From Pseudomonadales bacterium (GTDB lineage: Bacteria > Pseudomonadota > Gammaproteobacteria > Pseudomonadales > Azotimanducaceae), in NCBI GenBank assembly GCA_029251375.1, contig JAQXDL010000008.1:35019-99018 (forward strand): 64,000 nt of DNA. Reading direction: 5' to 3'. Both the position numbers and the translations under genes were made by a program. The notes under the pieces are model-generated. The model searched no databases. It saw nothing but the letters and a program-made list of their open reading frames with translations, and was not told where the DNA came from. Positions 9,313 to 18,266 of the stretch are shown in pieces. Position 1 is the first letter of the stretch; each line of letters starts with the position of its first letter.

Positions 9313-9394
9313 TTCCAATGACTGCACCTAAGCGCGCAGCAAAAGTGTCTCAACCAGCAGTTACATAAACCCGTTCAACAATTTTTATGATCGA

Positions 9395-9985
9395 CTAGTT
9401 TCTTTTCTGACGCACCATGGGCGTAACAATTGGCGAATCCCCCATTTGAATCTCACCCATAACTTCAAATCCATGTCGCAGATATAGGGAAATGTTTTTC
9501 TGGTTTGAAGATTCCAGATAGCCCATCGCACCGTCTCTGTCGAGTTTTGCCGTCATATGTTTCATCAATGCCGCACCCACACCCTTATTCTGGTGACCGG
9601 GGTCTACACCAATTAATGGCAAGTACCAGCAATTATCATCATGGGGATGATAAGAATCCATCGCCGCCAGCATTTCACCTACTTGGGGCAAAAACTCCGG
9701 GCTAAATGTTTTTGCGAAATATTCGCCTACGGCGTCCTCGTCGACTTCAATACCCGGCGCAACCCACATTGCCGCACCTTCAAACGCTGGTGTTACCAAA
9801 CATGTATCGCCATCAATCGAATGACCGGCAAAGACATCAAACAGGCCCATAACATTAGCAATGAACCTATCAGATTCCGGTAGCATCCATCGCAATAGAG
9901 GATCCGATGAAAAAGCTAAAGCCAACGTACTTAAAACTCGGTGTCGATCATCGATAGTCGCTAGATTAACGTCTGGTTGATTCAT
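9395..9985 (-). CDS. GNAT-family N-acetyltransferase
   Basis: A 196-residue GNAT protein. The acetyl-CoA binding region is seen as YLPLIGVDPGHQNKGVGAALM near residues 121-141 (Q/N-x-G-x-G/A pattern), followed by AMGYLESSNQKNISLYLRHGF near 154-174, as in eukaryotic-like GNATs that take small amines or toxins. The acceptor is unknown. The gene stands alone, with GAGAAA just upstream of the ATG. Confidence 0.82.
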   Translation of the reverse strand: MNQPDVNLATIDDRHRVLSTLALAFSSDPLLRWMLPESDRFIANVMGLFDVFAGHSIDGDTCLVTPAFEGAAMWVAPGIEVDEDAVGEYFAKTFSPEFLPQVGEMLAAMDSYHPHDDNCWYLPLIGVDPGHQNKGVGAALMKHMTAKLDRDGAMGYLESSNQKNISLYLRHGFEVMGEIQMGDSPIVTPMVRQKRN

Positions 9986-10059
9986 TCGTTTTTCTCCTTA
10001 TTGTTGTTCGCGTGTAGCTAAGCCGATGAGCTCAGTACACCTTTATAAAAATTGTTCTG

Positions 10060-11109
10060 TCATAAAACTTGAGTGAGCAGTCGTTGCGCATTACCACCTA
10101 TGATCTTCGCTACTTCTGCATAGGAAAAACCTTTTCCCCTTAAGCCTTCGCGCCAATCAGGCATTTGTAAATAGCGACTGAACACAGGCTTAAAGTTGCC
10201 GTCCATATCAGTTCCAAGCCCAACATGATCAACACCTACCAGCTCAACCAGGCGCGCGGTATTATCCAAAAAATTATCAAAATCAGTATTGCCAATACCC
10301 GACGGCCACATGCCAATCACACCACCGGTTTGCGCAATGAGTTTAGCGTGATCCTTTGTCAGTAGGCGGGGATGTCGATACTCACCCCACTGAAGATGGC
10401 TGTGGGACAAAAGTAACGGATCGCTACTGAGTTCTGCGGCATCCTGTGCGGTTTTAAAGGAGCTATGGGCAACATCAATGATCATACCAAGTCGATTCAT
10501 TTGCTTCACTACCTGCCGCCCAATACTGGATAGGCCATCATAAACTGACTTGCCGGTCTGCATATCGCCGAGGTTATTCTGTACATAGTGCACCAGTTGG
10601 ATTGAACGCACGCCATCTGCATGGACCTCGTCCAGTCGATCCAAATTTTGTTCAATAAAATCGCCGCCTTCACAGGAGAAATACGCCAACACCTTTCCTG
10701 GATTGACCTCGGCCTGAGCCGATTGCGTTGCAAAAACAACGTCTTGCCGCTCGGTGATCAATTTAAAACGAGCCAGTTGTCGTTTGAAGTCGGCAAATGC
10801 CTCGCCCGGCTCAAACGCTCTTGTTGCTCTTGGTCCCGTCGGACCGAGCTCCAGAATCAGTGCGTCAGAAACGGTCGCGAAAAATGCGCCTGATAACTGA
10901 CCGACGACCATTTCGCTAACGGTTTTCTCAACAGCATCCGCCCCCGCTCCGACGAGATCCTGACGAGGAAACATGCCCGGGTGACAATGAAAATCGAAAC
11001 AAAAATTTTGCACCTGCTCACCTTTACCCACAGCTAAGACGAAAGAGCTTGCTGAGGCGGCTAATGACGCCGATGCAACTTTAATAAGTTTACGCCGTGT
11101 TAAATTCAT
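10060..11109 (-). CDS. Tat-exported membrane dipeptidase, peptidase M19 family
   Basis: About 349 residues from the ATG at 11109, chosen because a longer TTG start would overlap its GGAA ribosome site. The N-terminus has a twin-arginine motif (TRRKLIK) then a hydrophobic stretch, so Tat export is likely. M19 features: DFHCHPGMF near residue 40 where the first metal histidines lie (HxH in place of the usual HxD), the bridging-glutamate region FSCEGGDFIE, IDVAHSS, LLSHSHLQW and VGLGTDMDG. M19 enzymes are zinc dipeptidases on dipeptides or related amides. Its neighbours give no pathway. Confidence 0.85.
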   Translation of the reverse strand: MNLTRRKLIKVASASLAASASSFVLAVGKGEQVQNFCFDFHCHPGMFPRQDLVGAGADAVEKTVSEMVVGQLSGAFFATVSDALILELGPTGPRATRAFEPGEAFADFKRQLARFKLITERQDVVFATQSAQAEVNPGKVLAYFSCEGGDFIEQNLDRLDEVHADGVRSIQLVHYVQNNLGDMQTGKSVYDGLSSIGRQVVKQMNRLGMIIDVAHSSFKTAQDAAELSSDPLLLSHSHLQWGEYRHPRLLTKDHAKLIAQTGGVIGMWPSGIGNTDFDNFLDNTARLVELVGVDHVGLGTDMDGNFKPVFSRYLQMPDWREGLRGKGFSYAEVAKIIGGNAQRLLTQVL

Positions 11110-11239
11110 AGTCTGTTCCAAACATGCATTATTAGAGTCAAACCCTGAAACGATCTAAAAAGATTAAATTATTCAATTCCATGACGATCTGACTTGAGCC
11201 ATTGCAACGTCAATTAGGTATACTCAATGCTTTCCCGGA

Positions 11240-11512
11240 ATGCAAAAAATTATGAGCGAGCGTAAACTCCACACGGCGCAAAGCGTCGAACTCGCGCTGT
11301 TGGCCATCGTCACACAGAGCCTAATGCTCGCTATCGTTATGTTTCTATTTGACGGCGGCGCAGCAGCCACGTTTTCTGCGATAACAACAGATTATCTGTA
11401 TTTCTGCATGTGTATCACTCTCAGCACCATTATCTGCTTCACACTCTTTAACGATCAGATTGATCATATTGAAATCGGCGATTCAGTCTCAATCAAGACA
11501 GCTTTAGGCTAA
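11240..11512 (+). CDS. Small two-helix membrane protein, unknown
   Basis: A 90-residue protein I do not recognise. It has two hydrophobic segments (about residues 18-38 and 50-70) separated by a short GGAAATFS turn, and a charged C-terminal tail. An alternative ATG lies four codons in. It ends six bases before the MATE gene, so co-transcription is likely, and it could be an accessory of that exporter. That link is positional only. Confidence 0.6.
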   Translation: MQKIMSERKLHTAQSVELALLAIVTQSLMLAIVMFLFDGGAAATFSAITTDYLYFCMCITLSTIICFTLFNDQIDHIEIGDSVSIKTALG

Positions 11513-11518
11513 ATCCAG

Positions 11519-12868
11519 ATGACAAGCGCGACACTTACTCAAGGCTCAGTCCAACGCGGCCTCATGAACCTGACGATACCTATGATTCTTGGTATCTCAT
11601 CAAGCTTAGTGGCGGCAGTATTTGAGACCTGGTTACTGGGCCGGATCAGCACTGAGACGCTTGCGGCCTACAGTTTTACCTTTCCGGTGGTCGGTGCACT
11701 AACCTCCTTATCGTTGGGACTTTCGATTGGTTTGTCAGCCGTACTCGCCAGAACCGTCGGTGCGGGTGACCAAACCGCCATTACACGCCTTGCTTCCGAT
11801 GGCGTATTACTAATGGCTGTCGTCATGACAGTTGTGACGGTTGCGGGCATGTTGACGATCAAACCTCTGTTTACGTTGATGGGCGCGCAGCCAGAAACAC
11901 TTAACCTGATCAATGCCTATATGACTATTTGGTATTTCGGCTTGCTGTTCTTGGCCCTGCCCTCGATAGGTGCAAATGCTTTAAGAGCTGCTGGCGACTC
12001 GCGTATATCAGGCTTTTTAATGGTCGGTGGCGCCGTCTTGCAAATGATGCTCGATCCCATTTTGATTTTAGGTTTGATGGGTGTGCCTAAACTGGGTATT
12101 GAGGGCGCAGCCTATGCAATGGTGATATCGAGGTTTTTCCTCTGCATCGCCACATTTTATGTCTTAGTTAACTGGAAAAAGATCGTCGTCCTTAAAAAGC
12201 CTCAACTGCACGAACTTCTGGCCTCCTGGAAAGCGATTCTAAACGTTGGCTTACCCGCAACCGCCACCAATCTGATCGGCCCCGTATCAACGGCGATTAT
12301 TGTTAGCATGCTCGCTTCTTATGGTTCAGAGGCTGTCGCCGGCTTTGGTATCGCATCGCGAATCGAAGCGTTATCAGTCATACCGCTGTTTGCGCTATCC
12401 GCCAGTATCGGTCCTTTTGTTGGACAAAACTGGGGCGCCAATAAATTTGACCGCGCTAACCAAGCCATGATGTTCGCCTTTGGTTGGTCGTTACTATGGG
12501 GGCTATTAGTTGCCGTGCTGTTCTTCTTGTTCAAAGAGCCGCTGGTCATATTTTTCGAAGATGATCAGGACGTGGCCGCCTATGCTGCACTTTACTTGCT
12601 CATTGTGCCTTTTAGTTATGGCACATGGGGTGTACTGATGATGGCCAGCGCAACGTTCAACGCTTTGGGTAAACCACTGGTTTCAACGTCAATGTCAATT
12701 ATAAGGATGTTCTTCCTGTATGTGCCGCTTGCCTTTATTGGCGAACATTTCTGGGGCATAGCTGGCATATTTGGCGCCGCCTGCACGTCAAACATTCTGA
12801 TGGGAATTGTTGGCTTCACATTGAACCGTCGCGCCTACGGCCCTAACGGTTCGCAAATTCATAAGTAA
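11519..12868 (+). CDS. MATE-family multidrug efflux transporter
   Basis: A 449-residue protein with about twelve transmembrane helices in two six-helix halves, typical of MATE. Characteristic stretches include the N-terminal RGLMNLTIPMILGISSSL, the ALRAAGDSRISG segment between halves one and two, and FVGQNWGANKFDRA near residue 300. MATE proteins export cationic compounds using Na+ or H+ gradients. It is one of three MATE genes in this window and is preceded by the small membrane protein. The compound exported is unknown. Confidence 0.9.
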   Translation: MTSATLTQGSVQRGLMNLTIPMILGISSSLVAAVFETWLLGRISTETLAAYSFTFPVVGALTSLSLGLSIGLSAVLARTVGAGDQTAITRLASDGVLLMAVVMTVVTVAGMLTIKPLFTLMGAQPETLNLINAYMTIWYFGLLFLALPSIGANALRAAGDSRISGFLMVGGAVLQMMLDPILILGLMGVPKLGIEGAAYAMVISRFFLCIATFYVLVNWKKIVVLKKPQLHELLASWKAILNVGLPATATNLIGPVSTAIIVSMLASYGSEAVAGFGIASRIEALSVIPLFALSASIGPFVGQNWGANKFDRANQAMMFAFGWSLLWGLLVAVLFFLFKEPLVIFFEDDQDVAAYAALYLLIVPFSYGTWGVLMMASATFNALGKPLVSTSMSIIRMFFLYVPLAFIGEHFWGIAGIFGAACTSNILMGIVGFTLNRRAYGPNGSQIHK

Positions 12869-12895
12869 ACAGCAAAGAAAGTAGCGAAGAACGCC

Positions 12896-13783
12896 TTAGC
12901 GTTTCTCACCTTTCTCGATTTGTTCGCGTCTTGAGCGGCGGTTCTCGATACCAGCCAGACGTAATGTTTCTCGATTGGTTTCATCAATCTTCATGTAATT
13001 AGCGCGCCAGCCTTCACCATCGTGCCATTTTACTTTGCCAAAACGTATGGTTGGCACGCTCGCCTGTTCAATCAGTTGTAGCGCACTTGCAACAGAAGCT
13101 AGTTGTTCAGCGGCAGCGTAAGGATGGCCCAGCGGATTTCCTAAGGGAATGTCGTTGTGCAAGTAACGTGGTACACCGCACTTTTCAACAATATCTAAGC
13201 CACTACCGATAATGACCGTGGCAATACCATGGGACTCTAGTTCTCTGGCTGTCAAACTGACAGTCTGATGACAAACAGGTCACAACGGCACTAGAATCGC
13301 GATGTCGACTTCATCGGCGATACACGCATCACGAATCGCAGGCGCATCGCTGTTAAGGGTATTGCTTTGACTATATTCAGTTGGTACAAAGTGATAACGC
13401 GTCGAAACCGAACCGATCACACCCGCCTTCGCAAGTTGTTGCAACGCGACTAGCGGAATGTAACTTTCTCGGTCACGGGTGTGGGTTGCTTGTTTGTCCC
13501 AAGACAGTTCATCGGTTCGAAACGCTTCAGGCATATCATCTAAAGCAAATGAACCGCCTTGACGTGACAACTTGGGAATCGTGCCGTCAGGTACTGCGGT
13601 TACGACAAACGTTACATTGCATTCGCTTAAGGGTTTACTCAGCTTGTGCCATGGGATGTCTGCATTGTCAGCCCACTTATAGGCACGCTCAAACCCTTGC
13701 GCTTGATAGAAATTGCGAGTTTTTTCGATATACTTTACAGGCTGATGTTCTTGCCCGCCTTGAAGTTCATACTCGTACTGCAT
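12896..13783 (-). CDS. GrdB-like selenoprotein (glycine/sarcosine/betaine reductase selenoprotein B family), UGA read as Sec
   Basis: Read through one in-frame TGA (13282-13280), the minus strand encodes about 295 residues. The segment around the TGA reads ILVPL-U-PVCHQTVSLTAREL. Family knowledge: aerobic GrdB-like proteins carry a CPxCH motif at this site, so Sec replaces the first Cys of a C-x-x-C redox pair. Protein similarity continues without a frame change on both sides (KPLSECNVTFVVTA before; PRYLHNDIPLGNPLGHP after). A perfect six-pair stem-loop with loop GUU begins 20 bases into the UGA-downstream mRNA, as bacterial SECIS elements do. The start ATG has GAAGGA upstream and overlaps the MFS gene by 17 bases. 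Function is inferred to be a thiol/selenol reductase; the clostridial glycine-reductase role needs GrdA/GrdC partners, absent here. No sel genes lie in the window. Confidence 0.82.
13249..13263 (-). promoter_or_regulatory. Candidate bacterial SECIS stem-loop
   Basis: In the mRNA, CUGUCA-GUU-UGACAG forms a perfect 6-base-pair stem with a GUU loop. The loop starts 22 bases after the UGA. Bacterial SECIS elements are short hairpins about 16-37 bases past the UGA, with a G and a following U in the apical loop, and are bound by SelB. The position and loop fit; the structure was not computed. Confidence 0.62.
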
Positions 13784-15086
13784 CAGCTTGTCCTTCCTCG
13801 ACGTCCAGTTGTTCCAGTCTTTGCTTGTGGCTCTTCATGTTAACGAATAACAGCACCGCCGCACCAATCAACACCATGACACCCATTAAAATCAACTCAT
13901 GTCCCTGCGCTAACTCGGGTTTGATTTGGCCATACAGGCTAGCACCTATTGAGCGCGCCAAGTTGGTCCATGCCATATAAATAGCAAACTGAGTTGCCGC
14001 AACCTTCGCCCAACAAACCGACATGTGCAACGCAATAAAGCTAATAAATATGCACTGACCGAACAGCGCCTCAAGTGCGATAAACGTAACTCCGAAGTAG
14101 ACATCTGACCACAAATCGGTCCAAAAACCTGCGATCAAGAATACCACGCCGTAACCCAGCAAACCGATTATGAAAAATGGTTTTGCACCATGCTTGTCAA
14201 TGAACGGACCAAGCACTAAGCCAAGCAGCGCCGCGATAAAACTGCAGGTAGAAACCAGAAATGAATAGTCGGTACTCTCGTACCCGAGTTCTTGGATGGC
14301 TATTACTGGCAAACCAACGAGGTAAAAACCGCCGGCGACTCGCCAAAAAAGTGTAACGACAATTAGCAAAATACTTGCGGGCAGCAACATCGTGCGACGC
14401 AGATTGAGAAAAATCTCAGTCCAATTTTTTGCCTGTAACCCTGCTGAACGGCTTGATGCTTTTCCCTGCGTCCAAGGCAATATTTTCTCGCCACGTCGCT
14501 CTCTGACAAACACCCCCCAAGCAAGAACAACCATCGTCGTTAGCGTCAGCATCAAGCCTGCCCCCAACAGACCGAACATAACCAATCCCGATGCGCTGAG
14601 TGCGCCTGACAAGGCATAACCCGAAACCTGACCAAAGGCCATAAACGAATTTGCCTGACCGTGTTCATCCTCGGGCAAAACGTCAATTGCCATACCATCT
14701 ACTGCAACATCTTGGACGGCAGAGAAACAATTGACACAAAACGCCATCGCGGTCAGAAGCGTCATATTGTTAGTGGGGTCCGGTACAAGCGCGAGACCTA
14801 GCATCGCTAACACCAAGCCAACCTGAGCAGCAACGATCCAAGGACGGCGCCGGCCCATCGACAGGAACGAATATCGATCCATGATTGGGCCTGCGAACAA
14901 TTTAAAAGCCCAAGGTAGCCCTGTGATCGAAACAAAGGCGGCTATCTCAATGGGTGAAATACCCTGCGCTGCCAGCCACGCCGGCAGCGCAACACTGATA
15001 AGGCCGATTGGGATGCCCTGCCCAAGGTAAAACATCGTAAAAGAGGCAAGTCGTAAATATCGACTGTCAGCAAGAAACCAATTCAT
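13767..15086 (-). CDS. MFS transporter, AmpG/acetyl-CoA-transporter-like
   Basis: About 439 residues from the ATG at 15086; an upstream in-frame TTG would add sixteen odd hydrophobic residues. Twelve hydrophobic helices are visible. MFS signatures include GPIMDRYSFLSMGRRRPWI after helix two and the interhelical GPFIDKHGAKPFF. FLGQGIPIG near the start and AVQDVAVDGMAIDVL near residue 130 resemble AmpG and SLC33-type permeases. The 3' end overlaps the selenoprotein start by 17 bases, implying one transcript. It may import the substrate of the selenoprotein or export its product; neither can be read from sequence. Confidence 0.85.
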   Translation of the reverse strand: MNWFLADSRYLRLASFTMFYLGQGIPIGLISVALPAWLAAQGISPIEIAAFVSITGLPWAFKLFAGPIMDRYSFLSMGRRRPWIVAAQVGLVLAMLGLALVPDPTNNMTLLTAMAFCVNCFSAVQDVAVDGMAIDVLPEDEHGQANSFMAFGQVSGYALSGALSASGLVMFGLLGAGLMLTLTTMVVLAWGVFVRERRGEKILPWTQGKASSRSAGLQAKNWTEIFLNLRRTMLLPASILLIVVTLFWRVAGGFYLVGLPVIAIQELGYESTDYSFLVSTCSFIAALLGLVLGPFIDKHGAKPFFIIGLLGYGVVFLIAGFWTDLWSDVYFGVTFIALEALFGQCIFISFIALHMSVCWAKVAATQFAIYMAWTNLARSIGASLYGQIKPELAQGHELILMGVMVLIGAAVLLFVNMKSHKQRLEQLDVEEGQADAVRV

Positions 15087-15167
15087 TAGACTCAATTTAT
15101 CTATTAGGATTAGCAAGATTAGCTTAAAAATCAACGTGGATGAATAGTTAGAGGAACAACAATCAGT

Positions 15168-16328
15168 ATGCTAAACCAAAATTTTATAGCCGACAGCGCG
15201 GCCGAAGTGGGTATTGATCAAGACCTCGTTGACGCGCTCTTATTAAGAGTCCAGCAGGAAGTTGATGCCGGACTATTACCCTCGGCCCAAGTTGCGCTGG
15301 CGCGGCACGGCAAGATCGTCGCTTTTGAAACTTTCGGGGACACGCCGGCCAATCCCCTTTACTGTATTTTCTCCGCAACCAAAGGCATCACTTCCGCCGC
15401 GGCATGGTTATTGATTCAAGAAGGTAAACTCAATACAGACGCTAAAGTTGTCGACTATGTGCCGGAGTTCGGCAATAACGGTAAAGACGCTATCACTGTT
15501 GAACAACTCTTTACGCATACCGCTGGATTCCCTCATGCACCGTTTCGGCCAACGCTTTGGAATGATCACGCTGAGCGGCTCAAGCGGTTCAGCGATTGGA
15601 CCCTTAACTGGGAACCGGGTAGTCGATTTGAATATCACCCGACTTCTTCAATGTGGATCATCGCTGAAATCATTGAACGTATTTCTGGCCTAGATTTTGA
15701 CAAGTTTATTCGCAGCCGCATTGCCGAGCCACTCGGCCTTGACGATCTATGGGTTGGCACGCCAACCGAGCAACACGGGCGAATAGCCGAAGTCACACAT
15801 GTTGGCGAAGCGATGACCTCACAAGACTATGCCAGCCTCGGCATAACTGAACCACCTGAAACTGAAGTCACCGAAGACGCACTCACGTCGTTTAATAAAC
15901 CTGAAATTCGCCAGGTCCCTATACCCGGTGGCGGCGGTATTATGTCCGCCGCCGAGATCGCATTGTTCTATCAAGCACTTATGACGGGCAAGAATTTTGA
16001 GGGCGAAACGCTCTGGCAACAATCAACACTTACTCATGCACTGCAAGTCAGAACAGGAAAGCTGATTGATATGCTCGGCGGACACTCCGTCAATCGGGCA
16101 TTAGGAACGGTCATTGCAGGCGATGAGAAACGAAATTTACGAGGTTTTGGTCATACCAACTCAGCCCTAGCATTTGGCCACGGCGGCGCAGGTGGCCAAC
16201 TCGCCTGGGCCGACCCCGCGACAGGCATTAGTCTGGGTTATTGTACCAACGGACACGATAGGCACGCTATTCGTCAGGGTCGTCGAGGTATTTCGATTTC
16301 TAACAAGGCAGCCGTTTGCGCTTTATAA
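15168..16328 (+). CDS. Beta-lactamase-fold serine hydrolase (class C/EstB-like esterase)
   Basis: A 386-residue protein of the beta-lactamase-related family. The SxxK motif is SATK with Ser near residue 69 and Lys near 72; a Tyr in FEYHP (about 155) sits at the YxN position; GHGGAGGQ near 340 replaces the KTG motif, as in esterases such as EstB. No signal peptide is seen, so it is likely cytoplasmic and acts on esters or lactones rather than beta-lactams. It diverges from the MFS-selenoprotein operon and converges with the AraC regulator. Confidence 0.83.
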   Translation: MLNQNFIADSAAEVGIDQDLVDALLLRVQQEVDAGLLPSAQVALARHGKIVAFETFGDTPANPLYCIFSATKGITSAAAWLLIQEGKLNTDAKVVDYVPEFGNNGKDAITVEQLFTHTAGFPHAPFRPTLWNDHAERLKRFSDWTLNWEPGSRFEYHPTSSMWIIAEIIERISGLDFDKFIRSRIAEPLGLDDLWVGTPTEQHGRIAEVTHVGEAMTSQDYASLGITEPPETEVTEDALTSFNKPEIRQVPIPGGGGIMSAAEIALFYQALMTGKNFEGETLWQQSTLTHALQVRTGKLIDMLGGHSVNRALGTVIAGDEKRNLRGFGHTNSALAFGHGGAGGQLAWADPATGISLGYCTNGHDRHAIRQGRRGISISNKAAVCAL

Positions 16329-16346
16329 GATAATTACGATAGAGCA

Positions 16347-16384
16347 ATGACCATAGAGATATGACCACACAGATATGACTATAG
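16347..16384. repeat. Degenerate 14-base tandem repeat
   Basis: ATGACCATAGAGAT at 16347-16360 is followed by ATGACCACACAGAT and the partial ATGACTATAG, in the short gap between the convergent hydrolase and AraC genes. The spacing of 14 bases is exact. Confidence 0.65.
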
Positions 16385-16426
16385 CGCATTCAAGACTGGG
16401 CGATCGCACATAAAAAAGACGCAGCG

Positions 16427-17479
16427 CTAGTACCCTAACTGGGTTTGTTGATCTTGATCTAGAAACTGCTTTCGATATTGGTAGGGGGACATGTCTGCCC
16501 ATTTGACAAAGGCGCGGCGAAAATTGGTCACTTCAGAATACCCCAATAAATCAGAGATCTCCTGCACCGAGAGCGTTGTACTCTGCAGGTATTGCATTGC
16601 GAGTTTTTGCTTAACACTATCCAACACCTTCTGATAACTGGTGTTGAGGCTTTTCAGACGGCGGCGCAACGTGCGTGTGCCAATCGACAGGCTAGCTGCA
16701 ACGGAGTCGAGTTTTGGAAACTCTCCAGGTGTGCTAAGCAGTAAGGTACAAATACGAGAGATAAGATCATCTTCGATATCTATTTGAATCAACAATCGCC
16801 GACAAGCTTCTTCACAACTACGCGCCGTATCTGAGTCTGCCGCCGCCAGCTTTTTGTCCAATAACGCTGCATCAAAACGATATTCGCAATAACGCTGGTT
16901 AAACTCAACATCACAGTTAAAGGCACGCGTATAGTTCAGCCTTTGACTCACAGGACTGTAATCAAGCTTAATTTTACTAGGAGTGAACACCTCGCCGGTC
17001 AACACTCCAATCAGCGGGCTTATACCCTTAAAGAGATCTTGAACCAGATACTCGCCAACAGGCCCGTCAGCTAAAAGATTGTCTAGCCTCAGCACTGCAT
17101 CATCGCCATCTCTAAAGAAACTTAACTCGAACATCGCGCCGGCCATCTTATGATATTTCACCGCAATCTGGATCGCCTTCTCTAAGGTTGCGCTACTCAC
17201 CATGGCATAGCCTAGCAGGCCAAAATCTGAGATCGAGATTTCCTGCTCGAGGGCGAGCCAATAGTCTGGCTGATTAACCAACCGAAGAATATTCTCTAGC
17301 ACCCGAATTCGCTGCCGATACGAGACCCTGTGTTCAATGTTGTCTAAGTCACTAATCGCAATGTGACTGCCGGCAAGTACCGTAGCTGTATTGAAACCTA
17401 AACTCTCCGCCAACTTCACATTGGTACGAATCATCCCAAGTGGAATCGCTTTTTTGTCCAGATTATCACTTTGACGCAT
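16427..17479 (-). CDS. AraC-family transcriptional regulator (OruR/ArgR-type N-domain)
   Basis: A 350-residue regulator. The N-terminal two thirds match the arabinose-binding-like domain of OruR-type AraC proteins (the ISDFGLLGYAMVSSATLEKAI stretch near residues 104-124 is typical). The C-terminus carries two helix-turn-helix units: VAASLSIGTRTLRRRLKSL near 265-283, then VQEISDLLGYSEVTNFRRAF near 312-331. It probably senses a small metabolite and activates a nearby or distant catabolic gene. It lies next to, and converges on, the serine hydrolase; no target operator was identified. Confidence 0.88.
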   Translation of the reverse strand: MRQSDNLDKKAIPLGMIRTNVKLAESLGFNTATVLAGSHIAISDLDNIEHRVSYRQRIRVLENILRLVNQPDYWLALEQEISISDFGLLGYAMVSSATLEKAIQIAVKYHKMAGAMFELSFFRDGDDAVLRLDNLLADGPVGEYLVQDLFKGISPLIGVLTGEVFTPSKIKLDYSPVSQRLNYTRAFNCDVEFNQRYCEYRFDAALLDKKLAAADSDTARSCEEACRRLLIQIDIEDDLISRICTLLLSTPGEFPKLDSVAASLSIGTRTLRRRLKSLNTSYQKVLDSVKQKLAMQYLQSTTLSVQEISDLLGYSEVTNFRRAFVKWADMSPYQYRKQFLDQDQQTQLGY

Positions 17480-17620
17480 GAGAAAAATCTTCGCTTATCT
17501 GATTGAGGAAATCACCACTTAATGGGTTTAAGTGTCCGGAAATGATTCAAACCTGTCAACAGTGCATTCCCTATCAACGCACACAACCGAGTCAGATATG
17601 ATCAGGACTAAAGAGCTGCA

Positions 17621-18256
17621 CTAAGAGTCAATCGGCGAGATCGGCAGGACCCTTCTGACGCCATAACAATCATTGGCACGAACCGATTTGACAACTTGAT
17701 TGACGAATTCGATTGAGAGCCCCAGCGCGTTTCCCATCAGATTGATGCGAGTCTTATCCTCGAACTGAATTTCACAACAGGCGTGGGTCGCTAAAAATGC
17801 TGCTTCAATAATTTGTTGCTTACCGACGAGGTTGATATGAAATGCTGCTCGCCGCAGTTGCTCGAGAATATCTACGTTTGACGCAGAAAATTGTCGAGTG
17901 AGATCTTTTAATGTGTCGACCTGCATCTCAAAGTTTGACACTTTAAGGGCAATATCTTTCGCAAGATCAATCTCCTCGTACTTGCCATAGCCAAGCAAAA
18001 TATAGGCGATAACCTCTTGTACCGACTCTACCTGACTCGGTAAATCAGAGCTTTCTGACGAATAGCTATTACCGCAACGTTCACATCGATAGTAGTTGGC
18101 GTATTGATTGACTTTAAGCAAGCGAATACCAAACAGGCAAAAGTAATTCGTCTCTGTGATATGCCGAAAAGGTTCCGACTTGCCACAGACGGCGCATTCA
18201 AGATTGCCGATATCTTGCGCCTGACTGTATACGCGCTCGCCGACCAACAAGAACAT
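17621..18256 (-). CDS. Zinc-ribbon plus TerB-like helical-domain protein
   Basis: A 211-residue protein. Residues 20-65 hold a four-Cys ribbon (CAVCGKSEPF then CERCGNSY) of the kind found in zinc-ribbon family proteins. Residues 80-200 form a helical bundle resembling TerB/DjlA-N domains, with acidic E/D positions and a closing LGLSIEFVNQVV. The role is unknown; TerB domains occur in membrane-stress and tellurite-resistance proteins. AAGGAG overlaps the stop of the upstream VOC gene, so the two are co-translated. Confidence 0.65.
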   Translation of the reverse strand: MFLLVGERVYSQAQDIGNLECAVCGKSEPFRHITETNYFCLFGIRLLKVNQYANYYRCERCGNSYSSESSDLPSQVESVQEVIAYILLGYGKYEEIDLAKDIALKVSNFEMQVDTLKDLTRQFSASNVDILEQLRRAAFHINLVGKQQIIEAAFLATHACCEIQFEDKTRINLMGNALGLSIEFVNQVVKSVRANDCYGVRRVLPISPIDS

Positions 18257-18266
18257 CCCGGGCTCC

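Noticed and set aside
12896..13783. Two separate short genes, or a pseudogene broken by a nonsense mutation.
   Set aside because: Frame and protein character continue across the TGA, the codon sits at a known Cys/Sec position, and a SECIS-like hairpin follows. A degraded gene would not be expected to keep all three.
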